A stretch of DNA of 64,000 nt, from positions 1-64,000 of the forward strand of contig CAZMSO010000011.1 in assembly GCA_964568975.1 (NCBI GenBank), read 5' to 3'. The stretch comes from CAZADA01 sp964568975. Lineage in GTDB: Bacteria; Pseudomonadota; Alphaproteobacteria; Caulobacterales; Maricaulaceae. The stretch's first letter is position 1. Each line of letters starts with the position of its first letter. A model generated the notes under the pieces. It did not search any database and was not told where the DNA came from. It was given only the letters and a program-made list of their open reading frames with translations. The translations under genes were made by a program, and so were the position numbers. Of this stretch, positions 36,023 to 44,510 are shown in pieces.

Positions 36023-36811
36023 TCAGGCCGCTTTCTTCGCCGGTTGCGGCCGCTCAAACACCCAGTCGCGCTCGCAGGACGCGGCCGGCGCGAACCGGTA
36101 GCCTTCGCCGTCAAACGCTTTGAGATCCGCGGCCCGGGTGATGCGGTTCTCCACGATCCACCGCGCCATCAGGCCGCGGGCGCGTTTCGCATACATGAAC
36201 AGCACGCGGGATTTGCCGTCTTTGACATCCTTAAAGGCCGGCGTGATCACGGTCGCGTCGAGCACGGCGCGGTCCACCGCGGCGAAATACTCCTTCGATG
36301 CGAGGTTGACCAGCGTCCGCTCAGCCTCCGGCGCGAAGTCCGCGTTGAGCGTCTCCGCGATGCGCGCGCCCCAAAAGGCGTAAAGATCCCCGCCGCGGGT
36401 GGTTGTGAGCTTCGTCCCCATTTCGAGCCGGTACGGCACAATGGCGTCCAGCGGGCGCAGCACCCCGTAAAGCCCCGACAACAGCCGCACATGCTCTTGC
36501 GCGAAGGCGAGCGCGTCGGCGTCGAGCGAGCGGGCGTCGAACCCGCGATACACATCGCCTGCAAACGCAAAGGCCGCAGCCATGGCGTCGTGCGCCGGCG
36601 TGGCGTCGAAGGCCTGGAAGCGCGCGTGGGTGAGGCCGGCCAAATCGTCGGAGATCCCCATGAGGCGCTTCAGCTCCGCGCGGCTGAGGGCTTTTGCGGC
36701 GCCGGCCAACTCAGCTGTGTCCGCGCTAAGGCGCGGCGCCGTGAACGCCGGCGCGCCAGGCGCGGGCGAGAAGTCGAGGTTTTTGGCGGGGCTCAGAACT
36801 GTCAGCATCAT
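36023..36811 (-). CDS. yaaA: peroxide stress protein YaaA (DUF328)
   Basis: YaaA lowers intracellular free iron and protects from hydrogen peroxide in E. coli. The 262-residue protein starts with a Met pair, MMLTVLSPAKNLDF, the family hallmark, and includes FAGDVYRGFDA, LSGLYGVLRPLD and MGTKL. Near the end FMYAKRARGLMARWI and LKAFDGEGY complete the pattern. A Lys in SPAKNLDF lies in a proposed DNA-binding region. It lies 65 bp from the patatin gene on the same strand and may be transcribed with it. Confidence 0.93.
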   Translation of the reverse strand: MMLTVLSPAKNLDFSPAPGAPAFTAPRLSADTAELAGAAKALSRAELKRLMGISDDLAGLTHARFQAFDATPAHDAMAAAFAFAGDVYRGFDARSLDADALAFAQEHVRLLSGLYGVLRPLDAIVPYRLEMGTKLTTTRGGDLYAFWGARIAETLNADFAPEAERTLVNLASKEYFAAVDRAVLDATVITPAFKDVKDGKSRVLFMYAKRARGLMARWIVENRITRAADLKAFDGEGYRFAPAASCERDWVFERPQPAKKAA

Positions 36812-36899
36812 CTGTCTATAGCGCGCTTCACGCCGCCGCGTCAGCTGCGCTTTCCCCATCGCGCTCAAAGGGTCGCGGGCGCGCGCCGGCGTCGGCCGA

Positions 36900-38318
36900 T
36901 TAAAGCACCATGCGCGGGTTCATCAGCCCGTCAGGATCCAGCGCGCGCTTGACCGCGCGCATAAGATCAAGCTCGACGCCGGCGCGGTGAGCCGCCAGCT
37001 CCGCCTTCTTCAGCACGCCGACGCCGTGTTCCGCCGCGGCCGAGCCGCCAAACGTTTTTGCTAAGGCGTGAATGGCCTGTGTTATTGGCGGCGGACCGTC
37101 TTGCCCGGGCGCTCCCCATGGATCGACCCCCGCCGGCGGAACCACGTTGAAGTGCAGATTGCCGTCGCCGACATGGCCGAAGGCGATGATGTCGGCCCCC
37201 GGCAGGAGCGCCGCCACGGCCTCCGTCGCGCGCGTCATGAACGCCGGTAAGGCGGAAACTGGGACGGCGACATCGTGTTTAAAGGCTTTGCCGTGTTTGC
37301 GTTCGGCTTCCGGCAAGGCTTCGCGGAGCCGCCAAAACGCCGCGCGCTGGGCTTCAGACTGTGCAATAGCGACATCGTGGGCGAGCCCGGCGTCGATGGC
37401 GTGCGCCAGCGCTGTTTCCAACGCGTCAACTTCGGCGTCAGGCGCGGCGTGGAATGACGCCTCCGCCAACACCCGCCACGGCGAGGCCACGCCCACAGGC
37501 GGCGCGGCGTCGGGGATGTGACGCGCCACAAGCTCAACGCCAATGCGCGGGATCAGCTCAAACGCCGTGAGGCAATCGCCGAGCGCGTCCTGCAACCGCC
37601 GCAGCAGCGTAACGGCGTCCTCGGGCCGGTCGAGGGCGCACAGCGCCGTTCCATAGGCGCGCGGGCGAGGAAAGAGCGTCACGGCCACGGCCGTGATCAC
37701 CCCAAGCGTCCCCTCCGAGCCTAAGAGGAGATGCTTGAGGTCATAGCCCAAATTGTCCTTGCGCACAGTGCGCAAGCCCTCCCACACGCGCCCGTCGGGC
37801 AAGACGGCCTCAAGCCCCAGGACGAGGTCGCGCATCATGCCGTAACGCAGCACCGCCACACCGCCAGCGTTGGAGGCGGCCGCGCCGCCCACGGTCGCGG
37901 TCCCGTCGCTTGCAAGGCTGAGGGGAAAAAGCCGATCCGCGGCGGCGGCGGCGTCTTGGATCGCCGCCAGCGTGACGCCAGCCTCCGCAATCAGGCTGGA
38001 ATCCGCGCGGTTGACGGACCGAATGGCGCGCATGCGCTCCAGGCTCACCAGGAGTTCGCCCTGGGGCGTCGCGCCGCCGACCAGGCCCGTGTTGCCGCCC
38101 TGGGGCGTGATTGCGACGCCGGCGTCGCGGCAGGCGGTGACGATGGCCGCGACCTCATCGGTGTCGGCGGGCCGCGCCAGGGCCAGGGCGTGGCCGTGAT
38201 AGCGGCCGCGCCAATCTGTGAGATGGGATGCGAGGTCCGCCGGGTCCTCACGCCAGCCGGCCGGACCGAGGCGGTCTTTTAAGGCCGCGAGGGCGGAGGG
38301 AAGGGGCGCACGCTCCAT
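36900..38318 (-). CDS. FAD-linked oxidase, D-2-hydroxyacid dehydrogenase type
   Basis: A 472-residue flavoprotein of the GlcD/D-lactate dehydrogenase family. The PCMH-type FAD-binding domain (about 1-220) shows ITPQGGNTGLVGGATP, LDSDGT-like LASDGTATVGGAAASNAGG and LLLGSEGTLGVITAV. The C-terminal FAD-oxidase domain contains FGHVGDGNLHFNV and AEHGVGVLKK. The relation to D-2-hydroxyglutarate dehydrogenases (which feed ETF) is suggested by the overall pattern but not provable. It is on the same strand as yaaA, about 90 bp upstream of it. Confidence 0.9.
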   Translation of the reverse strand: MERAPLPSALAALKDRLGPAGWREDPADLASHLTDWRGRYHGHALALARPADTDEVAAIVTACRDAGVAITPQGGNTGLVGGATPQGELLVSLERMRAIRSVNRADSSLIAEAGVTLAAIQDAAAAADRLFPLSLASDGTATVGGAAASNAGGVAVLRYGMMRDLVLGLEAVLPDGRVWEGLRTVRKDNLGYDLKHLLLGSEGTLGVITAVAVTLFPRPRAYGTALCALDRPEDAVTLLRRLQDALGDCLTAFELIPRIGVELVARHIPDAAPPVGVASPWRVLAEASFHAAPDAEVDALETALAHAIDAGLAHDVAIAQSEAQRAAFWRLREALPEAERKHGKAFKHDVAVPVSALPAFMTRATEAVAALLPGADIIAFGHVGDGNLHFNVVPPAGVDPWGAPGQDGPPPITQAIHALAKTFGGSAAAEHGVGVLKKAELAAHRAGVELDLMRAVKRALDPDGLMNPRMVL

Positions 38319-38380
38319 GCGCGCACTGTGGCGCGTCGCTTGCGGCGCGGCCAGACGTCTTGAGCGCTCGAACGCGCCGC

Positions 38381-38560
38381 TTACGCGTCGTATTGCGGCT
38401 GGAGCCGGGGGCTCAAGCGGTCCACCATGCGCATCACCGCGCCATGGACGCTGACGGCCGTCAGCATGACCGCGCACAGACCCCACGTCATCGCGCGATC
38501 CAGCGGTGTTTCGAGGCCGGCGTGCTCAAAACCGGGATAGAAAAAATCGACACTGCTCAT
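38381..38560 (-). CDS. 59-residue single-pass membrane protein
   Basis: A small coding region MSSVDFFYPGFEHAGLETPL... ending QPQYDA. The start ATG at 38560 has GGAGAGG five bases upstream, and the stop TAA is at 38383-38381. One hydrophobic segment (WGLCAVMLTAVSVHGAVM) would span the membrane, with a basic region MRMVDRLSPRL after it. I do not recognise the family. It lies in the gap between sua5 and the FAD oxidase gene on the same strand. Good ribosome site plus unbroken frame argue for a real gene. Confidence 0.65.
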   Translation of the reverse strand: MSSVDFFYPGFEHAGLETPLDRAMTWGLCAVMLTAVSVHGAVMRMVDRLSPRLQPQYDA

Positions 38561-38633
38561 GACGCCTCTCCGGGACTCTCGCCCCTTTGTCGCATCGAGA
38601 TCTTAACGAACCGCTAGCCTTACAGGATGGGTT

Positions 38634-39689
38634 TTACGCGAGATCGCTGGGTTTCTCCGCCGGCGTCGCGGCGCGGGCGAGGCGGTCGGCGATCGCTTCG
38701 CCTAAGCCGGCGCGGGGGATCGGGGCCACGGCGATGGCGGGATAGCCCGCGGCGTCGAGCGCGCGCAGGTGAGTAAACAAATGACGCGCGGCCTCGTCGA
38801 CATCGCCGCGGGGGGAGAGGTTAAGCTCAGCAAACGGCCCGGGTCCGAAGCCGAGATACGCCTCCCCCGGCCGCGGCGCGGCGGCGTTCAACCGCAGCGT
38901 CGCGCGCGCAGGCGCGTAATGGCGCGCAAGGCCTCCGGGGCTGAGCGGCTGCGCCGACGTTCTCGCGCCTGCGCCTGGCTCCGGCGTGGCGAGCGTCCCG
39001 ATGACGGCCTCAAGCGCGGCGCGCGGGATCGGGCCGGGGCGTAACACGACCGCCGGGCCGTCAAGGAGCGCGACCACCGTTGATTCCACCCCATGACGCG
39101 TCGGGCCGCCGTCGAGAATGAGCGCTGCGCGGCCGTCGAGCCCAGACACATCGCCGGCGCGCGTCGGGCTGAGATGGCCGGAGCGGTTGGCGCTCGGCAT
39201 GGCGAGCGGCGCGCCGGCCGCCGTGATCACGGCGCGCGCGACCGGGTGGGCGGGAACGCGCAGCGCGATGGTGTCGAGGCCCGCGCGCGCAAGATCGCAC
39301 ACGCGCCCCGCGCCAAGACGCGCTGGAACCACAAGCGTGAGCGGGCCCGGCCAAAACGCGGCCGCCAGCGCCCGCGCGCGGTCATCCAAGACGCCGTAGC
39401 GCTCGGCGTCCGCACTGTCGGCCACATGGGCGATGAGGGGGTTGAAGCGCGGCCGGTCCTTGGCGGCGTAAAGGCGCGCGACGGCCTCGGCGTCGCCGGC
39501 GTTCGCGGCGAGGCCGTAGACAGTCTCCGTGGGCAACGCCACAAGGCCGCCGGCGCGGACCGTGTCTGCGGCCGCGGCGATGGCGTCAGCCGTTGCGGGC
39601 AGGATCAGCGCCGGAGCCGCCGCGGGCGCGTTGGAGGCGGGAGACGCCGCGGCGGCGCGCGCCTCACGCGCCACGGCGGGCGCGCACAT
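38634..39689 (-). CDS. sua5: L-threonylcarbamoyladenylate synthase (Sua5)
   Basis: First enzyme of t6A tRNA modification; makes threonylcarbamoyl-AMP from Thr, bicarbonate and ATP. The 351-residue protein has the YrdC domain (LVALPTETVYGLAANA, AAKDRPRFNPLIAHV, MPSANRSGHLSPT) and the additional C-terminal Sua5 domain after the linker (SPGGLARHYAP), so it is the long Sua5 form rather than TsaC. The ATG at 39689 has GGAGG four bases upstream and overlaps the 3' end of the b561-YceI gene by 26 bp, suggesting coupled translation. Confidence 0.94.
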   Translation of the reverse strand: MCAPAVAREARAAAASPASNAPAAAPALILPATADAIAAAADTVRAGGLVALPTETVYGLAANAGDAEAVARLYAAKDRPRFNPLIAHVADSADAERYGVLDDRARALAAAFWPGPLTLVVPARLGAGRVCDLARAGLDTIALRVPAHPVARAVITAAGAPLAMPSANRSGHLSPTRAGDVSGLDGRAALILDGGPTRHGVESTVVALLDGPAVVLRPGPIPRAALEAVIGTLATPEPGAGARTSAQPLSPGGLARHYAPARATLRLNAAAPRPGEAYLGFGPGPFAELNLSPRGDVDEAARHLFTHLRALDAAGYPAIAVAPIPRAGLGEAIADRLARAATPAEKPSDLA

Positions 39690-40899
39690 CAGCCTCCACC
39701 GTCACCTCGGGCGCGAGATACGCGCTCGTGGCGTCGTTGATGCGCCCGAGATCAAAATCGAACCGGTCAAACACGAGACGCCCCGTCATGCGCGCCTCAT
39801 CGCCGGTGATGTCGAGCGTGAACGGAAAGCGCGCCGGGCGGGTCACCCCGCGCAGGGTGATGTTGGCGTCCGCCTCATAGGTTCCGTCGCCAAGCGCGCG
39901 GAAGGCCGTGGTCTCAAATCTGATTTCGGGATGCTCTTGGGCCTGCAACCCGTCAGCGCCGGGGATCAGACCGTCCACAAAGCCGTCGCCCGTGGCGAGG
40001 CTGCGCGCGTTGAGCCGCACGCGCGCGCTGGCGTCTTCCAGCGCTTGGGGATCAAACGTGATGGCCGCCGTCCACTCGCCGATCGCGCCGCGCAGCGCGC
40101 GATTCTGATACGCAAGAACGAAGGTGAGCGTGCTCGCCTCATAATCGACGATCCAAGACGCGTCGCCCGCGGCCGCGATCTCCGGCGCGGGCGCGAAGGC
40201 CGCCCCGCCCTCGCCGGCGGAGGCGTCGATGCGACCCGCCGCAAGGCCGAGCGCTAAGGGCGCAAGCCCCGCCGCAAGCGCGAGCCCAAGACCGCGGCCG
40301 CGGCGCGCGCCGATGGGCGCCATGCGCGCCATCAGCTGATCGCGCTCAACGAACTGATGCTTGAGCGCTGCGCCGACATGGAGCGCCAAGAGGCCCACGG
40401 TCAAAAACGCGAGCACCTCGTGCATCTCTTTAAAGAGGGTCTCGACCGCCTCGCCGCCGGCGTCGCTGAGCCCGTGGACGACGGGCAGATGCGGCCAGGG
40501 CAGAGCAGCGGTGTTGAACAACAAGGTCGGCACGCCCCGGGGCGAAGCCGACACCATCAACCAGCCCGTCAGCGGGATGATGATCATCAGCGCATAAAAC
40601 GCATAATGCACCGCCTGCGCGCACACCTGTTGCCATGCAGGCATGGGCGCTGGGGCCGGCGGCGGGTTCACAAGCCGCCAGGTCAGCCGCGCCAGGCTCA
40701 ACATGAGCACCAGCAGTCCGAACGTCTTATGGAATTGGTAGAGATCAAACTTCACGGGGCTGTCGGCGAGATTGGTCATCGCAATCCCGCCGACGATTTG
40801 CCCGATAATGAGAGCCGCGATGAGCCAATGAAGCGCGACGGCTACAGACGTGTAGCGCAGTGTTTCCGCCGCGCCGGTCGTAGTCGTCGCCTCCGCCAT
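39664..40899 (-). CDS. cytochrome b561-YceI fusion protein
   Basis: A 411-residue two-part protein. Residues 1-205 form a cytochrome b561 four-helix membrane domain with haem-ligand candidates in VALHWLIAAL, YQFHKTFG, VHYAFYALM and MHEVLAF...LHVGAALKH. A fifth helix near 220-235 follows, and residues about 240-411 are a YceI domain (WIVDYEASTLTFVLAY, GVTRPARFPFTLDI, FDFDLGRIND), presumably periplasmic. YceI domains bind polyisoprenoids such as ubiquinone-like lipids. The combination suggests electron transfer to or from a lipid-soluble cofactor. It overlaps sua5 and is followed upstream by two more YceI genes. Confidence 0.92.
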   Translation of the reverse strand: MAEATTTTGAAETLRYTSVAVALHWLIAALIIGQIVGGIAMTNLADSPVKFDLYQFHKTFGLLVLMLSLARLTWRLVNPPPAPAPMPAWQQVCAQAVHYAFYALMIIIPLTGWLMVSASPRGVPTLLFNTAALPWPHLPVVHGLSDAGGEAVETLFKEMHEVLAFLTVGLLALHVGAALKHQFVERDQLMARMAPIGARRGRGLGLALAAGLAPLALGLAAGRIDASAGEGGAAFAPAPEIAAAGDASWIVDYEASTLTFVLAYQNRALRGAIGEWTAAITFDPQALEDASARVRLNARSLATGDGFVDGLIPGADGLQAQEHPEIRFETTAFRALGDGTYEADANITLRGVTRPARFPFTLDITGDEARMTGRLVFDRFDFDLGRINDATSAYLAPEVTVEADVRARRGA

Positions 40900-40930
40900 C
40901 GCTGATGCTCCTCACGCCGATGTGTTCCGC

Positions 40931-41557
40931 TTACGCGTCTTGTTGAATGAACTCCGCCGCGATCTCAATCGCCACATCATCGCCCAACGCGCCGTCAAGC
41001 GGCGAGCCGGCCAGCACGCCAAAGTCGGAGCGCTTGATCACGCCGCTGGCGGTGAAGCCCAACGCGCCTTTGCCTTCCACAAAGGGGTGCTGCTCGAGCG
41101 CGCCCGTAAGCGTGACGTCAAGCGTGACCGGTTTCGTCACGCCGGCGAAGGTCAAGTCGCCCGTGACCGTGCCTGTGGCGTCGCCGGAAACGGAGACAGC
41201 CGTGGACGTGAAGGTGATTTCCGGATGTTCGCCGGCTTTGAGGAAGCCGCGGACATTGTCATGCCATTGCTCCACTGTTTCGCGCTCATTGCCCGTGAAG
41301 TCCGTGTCCACGGAGGCCGCTGCGATCGTGGCGGTCACAGACGATTTCGACGGATCTTCGGAGTCGAAAGTTAGGGTGCCGTTCACAGTTTCAAACTGCG
41401 CCGTGTAGGGCGCTAAGCCCAAATGCTTGATTTTCCACGTGACGGAGGCGTGGCTGTCATCCATGGCGTAAACGCCGGAGGGCGCGGCCGTTTCTGCGAG
41501 GGCCGGGGCGATGAGGCCGGTGGCGAGGGCCGCAAGGGCGGCGGTGCGCAAAATCAT
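40931..41557 (-). CDS. periplasmic YceI family protein
   Basis: A 208-residue secreted protein. The ATG at 41557 has AAGGGGAA upstream and gives a clear signal peptide (MILRTAALAALATGLIAPALA). The mature part is a YceI lipocalin-like barrel: YAMDDSHASVTWKIKHLGL, DTDFTGNERETVEQWHD, GDLTFAGVTKPVTLDVTLTG and IKRSDFGV. It binds a polyisoprenoid in characterised relatives. It is the second of three YceI genes on this strand and lies directly upstream of the b561-YceI gene, 31 bp away. Confidence 0.93.
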   Translation of the reverse strand: MILRTAALAALATGLIAPALAETAAPSGVYAMDDSHASVTWKIKHLGLAPYTAQFETVNGTLTFDSEDPSKSSVTATIAAASVDTDFTGNERETVEQWHDNVRGFLKAGEHPEITFTSTAVSVSGDATGTVTGDLTFAGVTKPVTLDVTLTGALEQHPFVEGKGALGFTASGVIKRSDFGVLAGSPLDGALGDDVAIEIAAEFIQQDA

Positions 41558-41707
41558 GGAGTTCCCCTTTCTGGAAATCACGACGTGGCGTCGTGGGTGC
41601 GATGCATTGACGCGCGACAAGTGGGGCGGGAACACGGCGCTGTCGAGCGCCGCGCGTGCGAAGGTTTGTTAACACTCTGGAAAAAGTGACGCCGGTCGCG
41701 AGGGCGC

Positions 41708-42415
41708 TCACCCAGCATTGCGGATGAACTCCGCCTCAATCAGCACCTCCACCGCGTCGGACACGCCGAAATTTGTGTACGCGTCGGCGCCGAAATCTGA
41801 CCGCTGCACAGTCGTGGCGGCGGAAAAGCCGACCACCCGCGCGCCCCGCCGCAATGGGTCGCGGGTCGTGCCGTTGAAGGTGACGTCAAGGGTCACCGGC
41901 GCTGTGACGCCGCGCAACGTCAAATCTCCTGACACGCGCGCGCGATTGTCGCCGATCAGGGTGACGGCGGTGCTGACGAAGCGCAGTTGGGGATGGCGCT
42001 CGGCGTCGAGGATGCGGGCGTTGGCGGCGAGTTGGCCGTCGAAATCGCCCAAGCCGGTGTTGATGGAGGTTGCGGTGATGGTGGCTGTTAAGCGGCTTTG
42101 CTCGGGCGCGTCGGCGTTGAAGTCCAAGGCTGCGTCGAACTCGTCGAACCGGCCGACGACGCGCGACAGGCCGTTGAGGTGGCCGATGCGCCAAATCACG
42201 CTGGCGTGGTTGGGGTCCAAGCGATACTGGCCCTGCGGCGTGGCGGCGAAGCTCGCCACGGGCGTCGGCGCGCACGCGCCCGCAAGCGCTGCGGCTGCAA
42301 TCAGCGCACGGAGGGCGCGCTGGGGTCGCCGCCGCATGCGGACGAACGCCGTCACCACCGCCGCCGCAATGGTGCACGGTCCCGCGTGATGTAAGATCGC
42401 GCGCCCTAAGATCAT
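41708..42415 (-). CDS. YceI family protein, second secreted copy
   Basis: A 235-residue YceI protein starting at the ATG at 42415, which has GGAGGG upstream. After a longer basic leader (MILGRAILHH...RMRRRPQRALRALI) comes a signal-like hydrophobic stretch ending LAGAC, possibly a weak lipobox. The barrel shows YRLDPNHASVIWRIGHLNG, GDLTLRGVTAPVTLDVTFNG and TVQRSDFGAD. It differs from the neighbouring copy by more than half its residues, so the duplication is old. It is the first gene of the three-gene YceI group and is divergent from the acyl-CoA dehydrogenase gene. Confidence 0.88.
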   Translation of the reverse strand: MILGRAILHHAGPCTIAAAVVTAFVRMRRRPQRALRALIAAAALAGACAPTPVASFAATPQGQYRLDPNHASVIWRIGHLNGLSRVVGRFDEFDAALDFNADAPEQSRLTATITATSINTGLGDFDGQLAANARILDAERHPQLRFVSTAVTLIGDNRARVSGDLTLRGVTAPVTLDVTFNGTTRDPLRRGARVVGFSAATTVQRSDFGADAYTNFGVSDAVEVLIEAEFIRNAG

Positions 42416-42605
42416 GTCCCGCCCTCCAGGCCGGTGCGCGCACCGGCCGCCGTTCGCGCGCGGCCGCTCTCGTGGTGGGCGCGGCGCGCATGTCTCCGCC
42501 GCGCCGTGATGGGGCGGCGCGTGATTTACTGACAAACTGCGTTATCATGATCTCCTGACGACGCCACCCCGTCTGACGGGCGGTGCGCTAGAAGGAGGTA
42601 CTGCC

Positions 42606-44426
42606 ATGAGCTATGTCGCGCCTATTCGCGATATCCGCTTCGCCCTTGATGAAGTTGCTGCGCTTCATGGCTTGCGCGCGACGGGCGCGTTCGACGATCT
42701 CAGCGATGATGTCGAGGCTGCGGCGCTGGAGGAGGCGGGCCGCCTGGCGGCGGAGGCGCTGGCGCCGCTGAACCAGATCGGCGATCGCGAAGGCGCGCGG
42801 CTGGAGAACGGCGTCGTCTACACCGCCCCCGGTTTTAAAGAGGCCTACGCCCAATTCGTCGAGGGCGGCTGGCAAGGCTTGTCCTTCCGCCCGGAGCATG
42901 GCGGCGCTGGCCTGCCGCGGGCGATGGCGTTGGCGGTGATGGACATGATCCACGCCGCGAACATGGCGTTCGGCTTGTGCCCGACGCTGACTTTAGGCGC
43001 TGTGGAGGCCTTAGTCGCGCATGGCACCGATGAGCAGCGGGCGCTGTATTTGCCGAAGCTCGTGACGGGCGAGTGGACCGGCACGATGAACCTCACTGAG
43101 CCCCATGCGGGATCAGATGTCGGCTTGTTGAAGACCAAAGCCGAACCCGCCGGCGACGGCGCGTATCGCCTTTATGGCCAGAAAATCTGGATCACCTGGG
43201 GCGAGCATGATGTGGCGGAGAACATTATTCACTTAGTTTTGGCGCGCTTGCCCGGCGCGCCGGAGGGCACGAAGGGGATATCGCTCTTCCTGGTGCCGAA
43301 ATTTCTGGTGAACGCGGATGGCTCGCTCGGGCCGCGCAATGATGTGCGCTGCATTGGCCTGGAAGGGAAAATGGGCATTCACGCCTCCCCGACCTGCGTC
43401 ATGTCGTTCGGCGATGACGATGGCGCGCTGGGCTATCTCGTGGGGCGGGAGAACGCCGGCATGGCCGCGATGTTCACGATGATGAACTCAGCGCGCATTA
43501 ATGTCGGCATGCAAGGCGTGGGCGTGGCGGAGCGGGCCTATCAGCGTGCCCTCGCCTTCGCCCAAGACCGCCGCCAGGGCCGCACGCCCGAGATCGACGG
43601 CCCCCAGGGCCGCAGCGGCGGCGAGCAGCCGGGCCGCATTATCGACCACCCGGATGTGCGGCGCACCTTGTTGACCATGAAAGCCAAGATCGAGGCGGGC
43701 CGCGCGATTTGCTACGCCGCAGCCGTCGCCGCCGACGCCGCTGAGCATGCCGAGGACGCAGAGGACCGCGCCGTTGCGAAGGGGCGCGAAGAGCTGCTGA
43801 CGCCCATCGCGAAAGCGTGGGGCACCGACATGGCCGTGGAGGTGACGTCCCTGGGCGTGCAAGTCCATGGCGGGCAAGGCTTTGTCGAGGAGGTGGGCGC
43901 CGCCCAGCATTATCGCGATGCGCGCATCACCCCGATTTATGAAGGCACTAACGGCATCCAGGCCCTGGATTTGATCGGGCGCAAATTGACGCTCGACGGC
44001 GGCGCGCCGGTGCGCGCCTTCTTTGAAGACATCGCGCAAACCGTGGAGGCGCTGGAGACGTCGTCGAATGCGGCGCTGCCCTCCATCGGCGCGCGGCTGA
44101 AGGCGGCGGCGGCCGCCCTTGAGCGGGTAAGCGCGTGGATGGCCGATCCCGACACGCCCGGGGTTGATCGCTTTGCCGGGGCGACGGCGTATCAAAGCCT
44201 CTTCGGCGATGTGGCCGGCGGCTATTTCCTCAGCGTCGGCGCGGTGGCGGGCCAGCGGCGGTTGAAGGAGGGCGAGGGCGATCCCGCGCACGCTCAGTCG
44301 AAAATCGATTTGGCGCGGTTTTACGCCGACACCGTGTTGTCGACGGCGCAGGCGCGGCTCGACGCCGTCACGGTGGGCGCGCGCGCGGTGTTCGCCGTGC
44401 CGGAGGCGGTGCTGGAAGCATCATGA
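42606..44426 (+). CDS. acyl-CoA dehydrogenase (DmdC/FadE-like)
   Basis: A flavoprotein of 606 residues, longer than typical 380-residue members, like 3-methylmercaptopropionyl-CoA and related dehydrogenases. A strong AAGGAGGT ribosome site precedes the ATG. Conserved blocks are EHGGAGLPRAM, MNLTEPHAGSDVG, IGLEGKMGIHASPTC, VQVHGGQGFVEE and the catalytic Glu in RITPIYEGTNGIQALDL. About 140 C-terminal residues after the core form the extra domain. Electrons would pass via ETF to the ETF-QO encoded at 27-29 kb. The exact acyl substrate cannot be predicted; DMSP use would be speculation. Confidence 0.92.
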   Translation: MSYVAPIRDIRFALDEVAALHGLRATGAFDDLSDDVEAAALEEAGRLAAEALAPLNQIGDREGARLENGVVYTAPGFKEAYAQFVEGGWQGLSFRPEHGGAGLPRAMALAVMDMIHAANMAFGLCPTLTLGAVEALVAHGTDEQRALYLPKLVTGEWTGTMNLTEPHAGSDVGLLKTKAEPAGDGAYRLYGQKIWITWGEHDVAENIIHLVLARLPGAPEGTKGISLFLVPKFLVNADGSLGPRNDVRCIGLEGKMGIHASPTCVMSFGDDDGALGYLVGRENAGMAAMFTMMNSARINVGMQGVGVAERAYQRALAFAQDRRQGRTPEIDGPQGRSGGEQPGRIIDHPDVRRTLLTMKAKIEAGRAICYAAAVAADAAEHAEDAEDRAVAKGREELLTPIAKAWGTDMAVEVTSLGVQVHGGQGFVEEVGAAQHYRDARITPIYEGTNGIQALDLIGRKLTLDGGAPVRAFFEDIAQTVEALETSSNAALPSIGARLKAAAAALERVSAWMADPDTPGVDRFAGATAYQSLFGDVAGGYFLSVGAVAGQRRLKEGEGDPAHAQSKIDLARFYADTVLSTAQARLDAVTVGARAVFAVPEAVLEAS

Positions 44427-44470
44427 CGCGCGCGGGCCGCGCGGGTATGGACGCTTGACCCCGGCGGCGC

Positions 44471-44505
44471 TCTTCCCCAAACCTGACGTTAACGTTTGGG
44501 GGAGA
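44471..44505 (+). promoter_or_regulatory. 12-bp hairpin covering a ribosome binding site
   Basis: TCTTCCCCAAAC (44471-44482) pairs with GTTTGGGGGAGA (44494-44505) with one G-U pair, leaving an 11-base loop that contains TTAAC. The 3' arm includes the GGGGGAGA ribosome site of the membrane protein gene starting at 44511. No T-run follows, so it does not look like a terminator. It may regulate translation. Confidence 0.6.
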
Positions 44506-44510
44506 ACGCC

